DNA of 19,408 bases from Opitutaceae bacterium (GTDB lineage Bacteria > Verrucomicrobiota > Verrucomicrobiia > Opitutales > Opitutaceae): NCBI GenBank assembly GCA_029979145.1, contig JAPOIC010000011.1:1-19408 (forward strand), given 5' to 3'. Below the pieces are notes generated by a model. That model was not told the origin of the DNA and did not search any database. It saw only the letters and a list, made by a program, of their open reading frames with translations. The position numbers and the translations under genes were made by a program. Positions 1 to 6,139 of the stretch are shown one piece after another. Position 1 is the first letter of the stretch; every line of letters begins with the position of its first letter.

Positions 1-91
1 AGTCGACCTGCTCCGGCGTGAGCCGGTGGGTAGGCGCCAAGGTAGCGGGCGCGCCATAGTTGGGGATGGCCGGGGCGGGTTTCGTTTCCAT
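1..91 (-). CDS. N-terminal fragment of an unidentified protein, runs off left edge
   Basis: An ATG on the minus strand at 91 opens 30 codons that stay open to the window edge, beginning METKPAPAIPNYGAPATLAP and continuing with a HRLTPEQVD segment. A proline/alanine-rich start followed by LTPEQV is common at the N-terminus of phytanoyl-CoA dioxygenase-like proteins, but 30 residues are not enough to name the family, so that is only a guess. The gene diverges from the HAD gene to its right, and the intergenic space holds an inverted repeat. Confidence 0.45.
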   Translation of the reverse strand, partial: METKPAPAIPNYGAPATLAPTHRLTPEQVD

Positions 92-194
92 GGATTCCGT
101 GTAGGTCCGTGACGATTTCACCACCAATCAAATTGCAATGATTATTCGCGAGACCTCCGCCCGATCTTCATCGGGATCATTTCCCGTGGGTTAT

Positions 195-253
195 GCGGAT
201 TTCACGGATTTCCCATTCCGGCTCTGTCATCCGCATCTATCCGTGAAATCCGC
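195..253. repeat. 15-bp perfect inverted repeat in intergenic DNA
   Basis: The arm GCGGATTTCACGGAT (195-209) is repeated in perfect reverse complement at 239-253, with a 29-base spacer. It lies between two divergent genes, just before the HAD start. No T-run follows, so it does not look like a terminator. Elements of the form GGATTTCACGGAT/ATCCGTGAAATCC are the kind of sequence found dispersed between genes in some bacterial genomes, so a REP-like dispersed element is the likeliest reading. Copy number cannot be judged from one window. Confidence 0.6.
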
Positions 254-272
254 GGCCAAAAAATTCATTCTC

Positions 273-1004
273 ATGGCCACGCCTTCAGTCTTCATTACAC
301 CTTCCTCCGTGCAAAAATCCACCCTCGTCCTCTGGGATATCGACGGCACCCTCATTGTCTCGCAGGGCGCCGGCGTGCGCGCGATGGAGCGCGGTTTCCA
401 ACAACGCTTTGGCCTGCCCTGCGACCTGGGCAAAATTGATTGGGCCGGGCGCACCGACAGTTGGATCACCAGCGAAGTGCTCCGCCACAACGGCCTGCCC
501 GTGACGCCGGAGAATATCCACGCCTACCTCGAGGCCTACCTTGCCAGCTTGCCGCACGAATTGTCCGCCGGCCCGCAAGGCCAAGTCCTCCCCGGCATCT
601 TCGAGCTGCTCGAAAAACTGCATCACCACCCCACCGTCGCCCAAGGCCTGCTCACAGGCAATCTGCGGCGCGGCGCTCAGTTCAAGCTCACACACTACCA
701 AGTGTGGCACTATTTCGAATTCGGCGCTTTCGCTGACGACAGCCCGCGGCGCAACGACCTAGGACCGCACGCCCTGCGCCGCGCCAGCGAGCATCACGGC
801 GTTACTTTCACCCCTGAGCGCACTTGGATCATCGGCGACACACCGCACGACATCGAATGCGGCAAGGTCATAGGCGCAAAGACCATTGCCGTCGCCACCG
901 GCAACTACCCCGTCGCCGAACTGGCGGCGCATCACCCCGACGCCCTGTTTGAGAATCTTGCCGACGTCGATGCCTTCATGAAGCTGATCGTGCCGGAAAA
1001 CTGA
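273..1004 (+). CDS. HAD-superfamily hydrolase, phosphoglycolate phosphatase-like
   Basis: This is a 243-residue haloacid dehalogenase-type phosphatase, expected to be cytoplasmic. Motif I is WDIDGTL, with the nucleophile Asp22 and acid/base Asp24. Motif II is in the LLTGN segment, and the C-terminal motif IV is IIGDTPHDIECG, followed by AKTIAVATG. The helical cap between motifs I and II has the size of the Gph-like subclass. The open frame extends upstream to 138, but those 45 codons run through an inverted repeat and have no protein-like character, so the ATG at 273 (MATPSVF) is chosen. The substrate cannot be read from sequence; phosphoglycolate, a sugar phosphate or a nucleotide are all possible. 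Confidence 0.85.
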   Translation: MATPSVFITPSSVQKSTLVLWDIDGTLIVSQGAGVRAMERGFQQRFGLPCDLGKIDWAGRTDSWITSEVLRHNGLPVTPENIHAYLEAYLASLPHELSAGPQGQVLPGIFELLEKLHHHPTVAQGLLTGNLRRGAQFKLTHYQVWHYFEFGAFADDSPRRNDLGPHALRRASEHHGVTFTPERTWIIGDTPHDIECGKVIGAKTIAVATGNYPVAELAAHHPDALFENLADVDAFMKLIVPEN

Positions 1005-1050
1005 GCGCCTCCGAGCGGCTCAGTCGATATCACCTCAACTGCACCCGCCC

Positions 1051-1517
1051 ATGACCGGAGAATTTGAAAATCTGCAAACGCTCATTCACGAGGAGTGGTG
1101 CCACTACGGTCATGACGTCGCCCATCGCTTGCTGACCAAGGGCCTGGCCGCTGCGCCCAACCTGACTGCGGCCGAGCGCGACCATCTGCGCAAGCTGCTG
1201 GACCAGCAATTGTCCGCTAGTCTTAAAGTTCCACCGCCGGTCTCCGCGCCACCCGGTCAGGACACCACCCGCGCCACCATCGTCCGTCGGTTCAAGGTCG
1301 AGCGTGTCGATCAAATCGTCGCGGATGCCATGCACGCCCCACGGATGGTTCCGCGCAGCGCTTCGAGACGCTCGCGGCCCGAGCGTGCACCGCCTTGCAG
1401 CAAGAGCTGGCCCGGTGCGACACCGGCTGGTGGGAAAGGATGAAGATCCGTCGCGCCATGAAAGCCTGCCTCAGCGAACACCGGAAGCACTTGGTGCGGC
1501 CGCCCGAAGCAAAGTAA
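1051..1517 (+). pseudogene. Gene of unknown function split by a frameshift
   Basis: I do not recognise the family. The first part, from ATG 1051, reads as a soluble, acidic/basic helical protein (HEEWCHYGHDVAHRLL, LTAAERDHLRKLLDQQL) up to VDQIVADAMHAP near 1338. Continuing in that frame gives a low-complexity Arg/Pro tail. Shifting by one base at the CCCC run 1337-1340 instead gives a convincing continuation (TDGSAQRFETLAARACTALQ, then WWERMKIRRAMKACLSEHRK) to the TAA at 1515-1517. One extra C would restore a single frame of about 155 codons. It is followed tail-to-tail by the lipoprotein gene. Either the gene is broken or the sequence lacks one base. Confidence 0.6.
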
Positions 1518-1630
1518 CAAACGCTGGTCCGTGCGCTGAACTTCAAGCGCGCCTGCCACCGCACCGCCGCCAGCCCTCAACGCTCGCAGCATGACGACTG
1601 CCCATCTCCCGGCGGACCACCAATCTTCGA

Positions 1631-2050
1631 TCACCAACCGCGTTTGTTCACCTCGACCGAGGTGACCTTGCCATCCTCAAACACGATCCGCACCGCGTCC
1701 TCCGACCGCTCGTGCCGCCGGTCCGTAGTCGCTCGGGCGCCCACCGAGTTGTAACCACCCGTGCTGATGCCCACCCCAATGGAAAACTGCCAGCCGCGCT
1801 GATCGTAAGCCCAGACCTCTGCTTCGCCCTCGACGCTCGTGCGCGCGTAGACCCGCGGCGGTTCCCCCAGGGCCACCCGCACCTGCGCCGACGTAAAGCC
1901 TAACAGGACTTCGCCCTGACGGATCGCCTCCTGCACATGATCCGGCCACAAATCGAACGCCACTTGATTACGGCGAATGCGGGAATCGATCGAGGCACAG
2001 CCCGTCAACAGCACCGCCACGAGCAGAAGGGTTCCGGCGAAAGTTTTCAT
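1631..2050 (-). CDS. Small lipoprotein, possibly BamE/SmpA-like fold
   Basis: This is a 139-residue minus-strand protein starting MKTFAGTLLLVAVLLTGC. That is a classical lipoprotein signal with lipobox LTGC and the lipidated cysteine at residue 18. The open frame has 13 further codons upstream, but the signal peptide fixes the start at 2050. The mature part contains FTSAQVRVALGEPPRVYART followed by EVWAYDQRGWQFSIGVG. The pattern 'T..QVR.ALGEP..V' before an aromatic strand resembles BamE/SmpA-like lipoproteins, but this is fold-level resemblance only. It is probably anchored in the inner or outer membrane facing the periplasm. It diverges from rpiB with a 71-base intergenic gap. Confidence 0.8.
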   Translation of the reverse strand: MKTFAGTLLLVAVLLTGCASIDSRIRRNQVAFDLWPDHVQEAIRQGEVLLGFTSAQVRVALGEPPRVYARTSVEGEAEVWAYDQRGWQFSIGVGISTGGYNSVGARATTDRRHERSEDAVRIVFEDGKVTSVEVNKRGW

Positions 2051-2121
2051 GGGGAGAAGGATTGCAGGCGCATTCTGGCTGTCTCTCAATGACCGGGCAA
2101 ACCCCGATCCGTTTCGCCCGC

Positions 2122-2565
2122 ATGAAAACCTTTTCCATCGCCATCGGTTCCGACCACGCCGGCTTCGCCTACAAGGAAGCCATCAAGGCCATGCTCCTCG
2201 CCGAGGGGCATACCGTCCACGACTTCGGCACGCACTCCACCGAGCGCTGCGATTACCCGGATTTCTGTTTCCCGGTGGCCCGCGCCGTGGCCGCCGGTGA
2301 AGTCGAGCGCGGCATCGTCCTCGGCGGCTCCGGCAATGGTGAGGCCATGGCGGCGAACCGCGTCAAGGGCGTGCGCTGCGGCGTGTGCTGGAATGAGCAA
2401 GTCGCCATCTGGAACCGCTCGCACAACGACGCCAACTGCCTCTCCCTCGGCGAGCGCACCATCTCCCGCGACGAAGCCCTGCACATCGTTCGCGTCTGGC
2501 TCGCCACCGAGTTCGAAGGCGAGCGCCACGTCGCCCGCATTCGCAAACTCGACAGCATGGCCTGA
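2122..2565 (+). CDS. rpiB: Ribose-5-phosphate isomerase B (RpiB/LacAB family)
   Basis: This cytoplasmic enzyme of 147 residues interconverts ribose 5-phosphate and ribulose 5-phosphate in the non-oxidative pentose phosphate pathway. Recognisable elements are GSDHAGF at residues 9-15, the YPDF segment, and LGGSGNGEAMAANRV at about 67-81. The GSGNGE form places a glutamate (Glu74) where the E. coli-type enzymes rely on an upstream cysteine; this matches the mycobacterial subclass, in which the glutamate is the catalytic base. The frame opens earlier, at 2062, but homology begins at MKTFSIAIGSDHAGF, so ATG 2122 is used. Allose-6-phosphate or related isomerase activity cannot be excluded. Confidence 0.92.
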   Translation: MKTFSIAIGSDHAGFAYKEAIKAMLLAEGHTVHDFGTHSTERCDYPDFCFPVARAVAAGEVERGIVLGGSGNGEAMAANRVKGVRCGVCWNEQVAIWNRSHNDANCLSLGERTISRDEALHIVRVWLATEFEGERHVARIRKLDSMA

Positions 2566-2597
2566 GCGCTCGGAGAAGGTCCGTGCCCCCCGGGAGC

Positions 2598-2614
2598 GCC
2601 GGCGTCCCGCCGGC
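2598..2614. repeat. GC-rich hairpin GCCGGC-GTCCC-GCCGGC
   Basis: Two copies of the self-complementary hexamer GCCGGC flank a 5-base loop, 32 bases after the rpiB stop. No T-run follows, so it is not a standard intrinsic terminator, although it could stabilise the rpiB message end. The phrase GGGAGCGCCGGCGTCCC looks like an intergenic dispersed element, but copy number cannot be checked here. Confidence 0.4.
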
Positions 2615-2655
2615 CTCGGTTTAGACCGGCCAATACCCTCCCTCAAAAATAATCG

Positions 2656-2692
2656 TTTGACATCAAATGAATTATTGCTTTGATATCGAAGC
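2656..2692 (+). promoter_or_regulatory. Promoter and double operator of the MarR gene
   Basis: A perfect -35 hexamer TTGACA lies at 2657-2662, with a weak -10 (TGATAT, 2681-2686) 18 bases downstream. Each element is covered by a palindrome: TTTGACATCAAA (2656-2667) over the -35, and GCTTTGATATCGAAGC (2677-2692, one mismatched pair) over the -10. The second ends 3 bases before the start codon. This is the usual geometry of an autorepressed MarR gene. A related sequence, TTCAACATCAAA, lies before the next gene. Binding is inferred, not shown. Confidence 0.6.
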
Positions 2693-2695
2693 ATC

Positions 2696-3151
2696 ATGGG
2701 AACCCATTACCAAGGCAGTAAGGCCGAGACCGACGCACTGAACGCTTATATCAAGCTCATGCGCGCGGCCGACAGCGTCACCGCCCGGGTCCATGCCCAT
2801 CTCCCCGACGGTCTGACCATTTCTCAGTTCGGCACCCTGGAAACCCTCTTCCACCGTGGCCCCATGTGTCAGTCCGAACTCGCCTCGAAGCTCCTGATGA
2901 GCGGTGGCAATATCACGCTTGTGGTCAGTAACTTGGAAAAATCAGGTTGGATCCAGCGCCACCGCGACAAAAAGGATCGCCGATTCGTCACCGTCAGCCT
3001 GACCCAGGCTGGACGCGCATTCATTGCCGACCTCTTTCCCAAGGTCGCCGCCGCGATCACCCAAGAGTTTTCCGCGTTGACCACCGCCGAGCAGTTTACG
3101 CTGGGCTGGCTTTGCAAGAAGCTCGGCCTGGGCGTCTCCGTCGCGGCATGA
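2696..3151 (+). CDS. MarR-family transcriptional regulator (MhqR-like)
   Basis: This is a 151-residue winged-helix regulator. The HTH and recognition helix run through about residues 59-80 (QSELASKLLMSGGNITLVVS), followed by the wing with the DRRFVTVSLTQAGRAF signature at about 94-109. The SGGNIT recognition helix resembles regulators of quinone and electrophile genes. The setting agrees: downstream lie a DoxX protein, a VOC dioxygenase and an esterase, the same set controlled by MhqR in Bacillus. Two cysteines (58 and 140) could sense thiol-reactive compounds, but whether they are conserved is unknown. Palindromes over its own promoter suggest autorepression. The ligand is inferred from context only. 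Confidence 0.88.
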   Translation: MGTHYQGSKAETDALNAYIKLMRAADSVTARVHAHLPDGLTISQFGTLETLFHRGPMCQSELASKLLMSGGNITLVVSNLEKSGWIQRHRDKKDRRFVTVSLTQAGRAFIADLFPKVAAAITQEFSALTTAEQFTLGWLCKKLGLGVSVAA

Positions 3152-3193
3152 TCCAGTTATTCCAATCCGTCATTTTCCCCCATAAACTAATAG

Positions 3194-3205
3194 TTCAACA
3201 TCAAA
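3194..3205 (+). promoter_or_regulatory. Second copy of the MarR operator motif before doxX
   Basis: TTCAACATCAAA at 3194-3205 differs at two positions from the perfect palindrome TTTGACATCAAA upstream of the MarR gene. It lies 12 bases before the DoxX start codon. The match, the AT-rich surroundings in otherwise GC-rich DNA and the adjacency support a shared MarR binding site that would repress doxX. This is inferred from sequence similarity. Confidence 0.45.
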
Positions 3206-3217
3206 ATAATACCTGAC

Positions 3218-3662
3218 ATGAATACCAAAATCCAATCCCTCCTCCGCACCGATTCATCCAATTGGGCGCCCCTCGCACCCCGCCTCGTCGTCGGCCTAGT
3301 CATGTCCGCCCACGGTGCCCAAAAGCTCTTCGGCTGGTTAGGCGGCTACGGCCTCGAAGGCACCGCCGGCTTTTTCGGCGAAAAGCTCGGGCTGAAACCC
3401 CGGCATTTTCTGGGCCGCGCTCGCCGGCAGCGGTGAATTTTTCGGCGGCCTCCTGCTGATCCTCGGCCTCGCCACGCGCCTGGGCGCTCTCTCGGTCGCC
3501 ATCACCATGGCCGTCGCCATCCTCACCGTGCACCGCACCGCGTTCTTCGCGCCCGCCGGCATGGAGTTCCCGCTCACCCTCCTTGCCGCCTCCCTCGCCC
3601 TCCTCATCGCCGGCGGCGGCGCGGCCTCCGCCGACGCCTGCCTGACCAAGCCCAAGTCCTGA
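3218..3662 (+). pseudogene. DoxX-family membrane protein (MhqP/CatD-like), frameshifted
   Basis: From ATG 3218 the frame encodes a typical DoxX start: LAPRLVVGLVMSAHGAQKLF, then FGWLGGYGLEGTAGFFGEKLGLKP. It then degenerates to HFLGRARRQR and stops at 3436. Dropping one C from the CCCC run at 3398-3401 restores the family: PGIFWAALAGSGEFFGGLLL, then TRLGALSVAITMAVAI, with further hydrophobic segments, ending at TGA 3660-3662. The intact protein would be about 147 residues with four membrane helices. DoxX relatives (MhqP, CatD) are induced with quinone-detoxifying dioxygenases. As written the gene is broken; a one-base sequencing or assembly error in the homopolymer is an equally good explanation. 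Confidence 0.8.
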
Positions 3663-3680
3663 TCCACCCCCAGCCCGTCG

Positions 3681-3709
3681 CGGTAAGTAACGTATTATGT
3701 TACTTACCG
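3681..3709. promoter_or_regulatory. Perfect 11-bp palindromic operator O1
   Basis: CGGTAAGTAAC (3681-3691) and its exact reverse complement GTTACTTACCG (3699-3709) flank the 7-base AT-rich centre GTATTAT. The site lies about 100 bases before the dioxygenase gene, and a second, less symmetric copy lies next to that gene. No T-run follows, so a DNA-binding site is more likely than a terminator. The motif differs from the ATCAAA-type motif at the MarR gene, suggesting a second regulator. The HxlR family, which often controls quinone-response genes, is a candidate. Confidence 0.6.
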
Positions 3710-3762
3710 TCCGGGTCTCCTCCGCCCTCCCCTCTCACTTGAGGATCTGCGGGGAATCAGGC

Positions 3763-3790
3763 CGTAAGTAACGTATAATATTACAAACCG
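3763..3790 (+). promoter_or_regulatory. Operator O2 overlapping a TATAAT -10 of the dioxygenase gene
   Basis: TAAGTAAC (3765-3772), a 7-base centre and ATTAC (3780-3784) repeat the O1 pattern, with the right arm degenerate. The centre contains a perfect TATAAT at 3774-3779, which sits 27 bases before ATG 3807 and would suit a short leader. No good -35 is visible, so an activator or an alternative contact may be needed. The two copies are 81 bases apart. A repressor bound here would block the -10 directly. Confidence 0.55.
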
Positions 3791-3806
3791 CCAAAGTCCT
3801 TTCGTT

Positions 3807-4736
3807 ATGAATCTCTCCGGACTGCACCACATCACCGCCATCGCTTCCGATCCACGGAAGAATGTCGATTTCTACACCCGCGTGCTGGGCCTGCGCTTCG
3901 TCAAGAAGTCTGTCAACCAAGACGACCCCGGAACCTACCACCTCTACTACGGCGACTACGCCGGCTCGCCCGGGACGATCCTCACGTTCTTCCCTTGGGC
4001 CGGTCTGCGGCACGGTCGCCCGGGTCGCGGCCAAGCCTACGCCACCGCGTTTTCCGTTCCGGCCGGCAGTGTCGATTTCTGGACAAAACGACTCGCCGCG
4101 CTCGACGTGATCACCGAACCCGCTACCGAGCGTTCCGGTGAAACCGTGCTCACCCTCTTTGACCCGGACGGCCTGCGCCTCGAATTGGTCGCCTCCACCG
4201 AAGCCGACAACCGCGAGCCGGCACCCGCCAAGGAAGTCCCGCGCGAACACGCCATTCGCGGTTTCCACGGCAGCACGCTCGGTTTGGACGACCAAACGCC
4301 CACGGCTACCGTGCTCACGGACACGATGGGCTACCGCGAAGTCGCCAGCGCAGGGCACCGCACGCGCTACGCCGTCGGTGCCGGTGGACCGGGCACCTAT
4401 GTCGACCTGCTCACCGATCCCAATCTCCCGCACGGTCTCAACGGCGCCGGCACCATCCACCACGTCGCGTTCCGCACCCCAGACGACGCCGCCCAAGTGG
4501 AAGCGCACCGCCAGATCGAGACCGACGGGCTTCAAGTGAGCCCGGTCATCGACCGCGCCTACTTCAAGTCGATCTACTACCGTGAACCCGGCGGCGTGCT
4601 CTTCGAGATTGCCACCGACGAACCCGGCTTCGCCATCGACGAACCCGTTGAAACCCTCGGCACCCGGCTGGGTCTGCCACCGCGACTCGAACCCTATCGG
4701 GCGCAGATCGAGGCCACCCTCCCCAAGCTGGACTGA
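3807..4736 (+). CDS. mhqO: Ring-cleaving dioxygenase, VOC fold, MhqO/MhqE/MhqA type
   Basis: This is a 309-residue cytoplasmic protein with two vicinal-oxygen-chelate (glyoxalase/dioxygenase) modules, at about residues 4-135 and 150-280. The start LHHITAIASDPRKNVDFYTR and the following GTYHLYYGDYAGSPGTILTF are hallmark phrases of the MhqO/MhqE/MhqA family. Likely metal ligands are His7 or His8, His218 or His219 (IHHVAFR) and Glu267 (LFEIATDEPGF). In Bacillus, relatives are induced by methylhydroquinone and catechol and are thought to open hydroquinone rings. The esterase gene starts 5 bases downstream, so the two are surely co-transcribed. The symbol is by family resemblance; the substrate is inferred. 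Confidence 0.85.
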   Translation: MNLSGLHHITAIASDPRKNVDFYTRVLGLRFVKKSVNQDDPGTYHLYYGDYAGSPGTILTFFPWAGLRHGRPGRGQAYATAFSVPAGSVDFWTKRLAALDVITEPATERSGETVLTLFDPDGLRLELVASTEADNREPAPAKEVPREHAIRGFHGSTLGLDDQTPTATVLTDTMGYREVASAGHRTRYAVGAGGPGTYVDLLTDPNLPHGLNGAGTIHHVAFRTPDDAAQVEAHRQIETDGLQVSPVIDRAYFKSIYYREPGGVLFEIATDEPGFAIDEPVETLGTRLGLPPRLEPYRAQIEATLPKLD

Positions 4737-4741
4737 CCACC

Positions 4742-5359
4742 ATGACCGCACTCTCCCACGCCTATCACTTCGAACCCGCCACCGGGCCCGGCGTGCGGCC
4801 CATGCTGCTGCTGCACGGCACTGGGGGCAACGAACACGATCTCGTGCCGCTGGCCCGAAGACTGGCCCCGGGAGCAGCGTTGCTGAGCCCACGCGGCCGC
4901 GTGAGCGAAAGCGGGGCGAATCGGTTTTTTGCCCGGCTCGCCGAGGGCGTCTTCGATCCGGCCGAGATCACGCGCCGCACGCACGAGTTGGCTGATTTTG
5001 TAATCGCCGCCGCGGCCAAGCACGACCTCGACCCGCAGTCGCTGATCGCGCTCGGCTTTTCGAACGGCGCGAACGTGGCCGCCACGCTGCTGCAGCTGCG
5101 GCCGGAGGCCTTGGGTGATGCGATCCTGCTGCGACCCATGGTGGTTCTCGATCAACCCGCCGCCGCCGGCACCCTCACCGGCCGTCGCGTCTTGATTTCC
5201 AACGGCCGCCACGACCCCATCGTGCCGGTGGATCATCCGGAAAAGCTGGCAAACCTTCTGCGCGCCGGCGGCGCCGAAGTGAAGGTTGCTTTGCACGAGG
5301 CCTCGCATGGTTTGGTGCCGGGCGATCTTAGCGCCGCGAACGACTGGCTCGCCGGTTGA
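4742..5359 (+). CDS. mhqD: Alpha/beta-hydrolase, MhqD-like carboxylesterase/phospholipase
   Basis: This is a 205-residue serine hydrolase of the small carboxylesterase/phospholipase type. The oxyanion-side motif is LLLHGTGGNEHD. The nucleophile is Ser107 in GFSNGAN, the acid is Asp158 in NGRHDPIVP, and the base is His189 in EASHGL, so the triad is complete. There is no signal peptide, so it is cytoplasmic. It begins 5 bases after the dioxygenase gene. The same pair (mhqE-mhqD) occurs in Bacillus, where the esterase is thought to act on products of ring cleavage. The symbol is by family and context; the actual ester substrate is not known. Confidence 0.85.
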   Translation: MTALSHAYHFEPATGPGVRPMLLLHGTGGNEHDLVPLARRLAPGAALLSPRGRVSESGANRFFARLAEGVFDPAEITRRTHELADFVIAAAAKHDLDPQSLIALGFSNGANVAATLLQLRPEALGDAILLRPMVVLDQPAAAGTLTGRRVLISNGRHDPIVPVDHPEKLANLLRAGGAEVKVALHEASHGLVPGDLSAANDWLAG

Positions 5360-5390
5360 CGCTGCAGAGGCGCCGCGCCAGCCTGCGGTG

Positions 5391-6071
5391 ATGCGACTGA
5401 CCTACCTGGGCCATTCCTGCTTCCTGGTTGAAACCGCCGGCGCGCGGCTGGTGCTCGATCCCTTTCTGACGGGCAATCCCAACGCCGCCCTTAGCGCGGC
5501 CGACGTGAAATGCGACTACGTCGTGGTCTCGCATGGCCACAGCGACCACAATTGCGACGCGGCCACTCTGGCCGAGACCAACGGCGCCACGATCATCGCG
5601 AATCACGAGATCGCCGAGTTCTACGCCGCGCGCGGATTCAAGACGCACGGCATGAGCCCCGGCGGCGGCCATGATTTTCCCTTCGGCCGCGTCGCGCTCA
5701 CCATCGCGTTTCACACCTCCAGCTTCGACGCTGAGAGCCCGACGCTCTACGCCGGTTGCGCCTGCGGCATCGTGATCGAGGCCGACGGCCGACGGCTTTA
5801 CCACGCGGGCGACACCGCGCTCTTCAGCGATATGCAGCTGATCGGCCGCCGCGGCCTCGACGCGGCCCTTCTGCCGATCGGCGACAACTACACCATGGGT
5901 CCAACGGACGCGCTGGAGTCCCTCGATTTGCTCAAACCCAAGGTCGCCGTGCCAATGCATTATGGCACCTGGCCCCTGATCGCCCAAGACCCCGTGGCTT
6001 TCGCCGATGCCGCCGGTCGCGCAGGCCACGTGGTCAAACCGCTCCGCCCCGGGGAATCACTGGCACTCTAA
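5391..6071 (+). CDS. UPF0173 metal-dependent hydrolase, metallo-beta-lactamase fold
   Basis: This is a 226-residue protein starting MRLTYLGHSCFLVE, the standard opening of UPF0173 (YtkL-like) proteins. The metal-binding motif HGHSDH gives His48, His50, Asp52 and His53. Further ligands are expected in YHAGDTALFSDM and at the C-terminal PMHYGTWPLI. The phrase LLPIGDNYTMGPTDA is typical of the family. Most members have no assigned substrate. The frame opens at 5286 inside the esterase gene, but family alignment and the intergenic gap fix ATG 5391. It lies 31 bases after the esterase and may be part of the same transcript. Confidence 0.88.
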   Translation: MRLTYLGHSCFLVETAGARLVLDPFLTGNPNAALSAADVKCDYVVVSHGHSDHNCDAATLAETNGATIIANHEIAEFYAARGFKTHGMSPGGGHDFPFGRVALTIAFHTSSFDAESPTLYAGCACGIVIEADGRRLYHAGDTALFSDMQLIGRRGLDAALLPIGDNYTMGPTDALESLDLLKPKVAVPMHYGTWPLIAQDPVAFADAAGRAGHVVKPLRPGESLAL

Positions 6072-6139
6072 GCGCCCAAACCGCGGCCCAAATGTTGCCC
6101 TTGCGCGCACCAGAACGGCCCGCCACCGTTCTGGAAAAC

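Noticed and set aside
3681..3709. Terminator of doxX
   Set aside because: The stem is perfect, but no T-run follows, the loop is AT-rich, and a second copy of the motif lies at the next promoter; an operator fits better.
3735..4892. A 385-residue minus-strand frame over the dioxygenase
   Set aside because: It is the shadow of the VOC dioxygenase, whose metal ligands and family phrases are on the plus strand.
5286..5390. Upstream extension of the UPF0173 protein
   Set aside because: These codons overlap the end of the esterase gene and show no family similarity; MRLTYLGHSCF at 5391 is the standard start.
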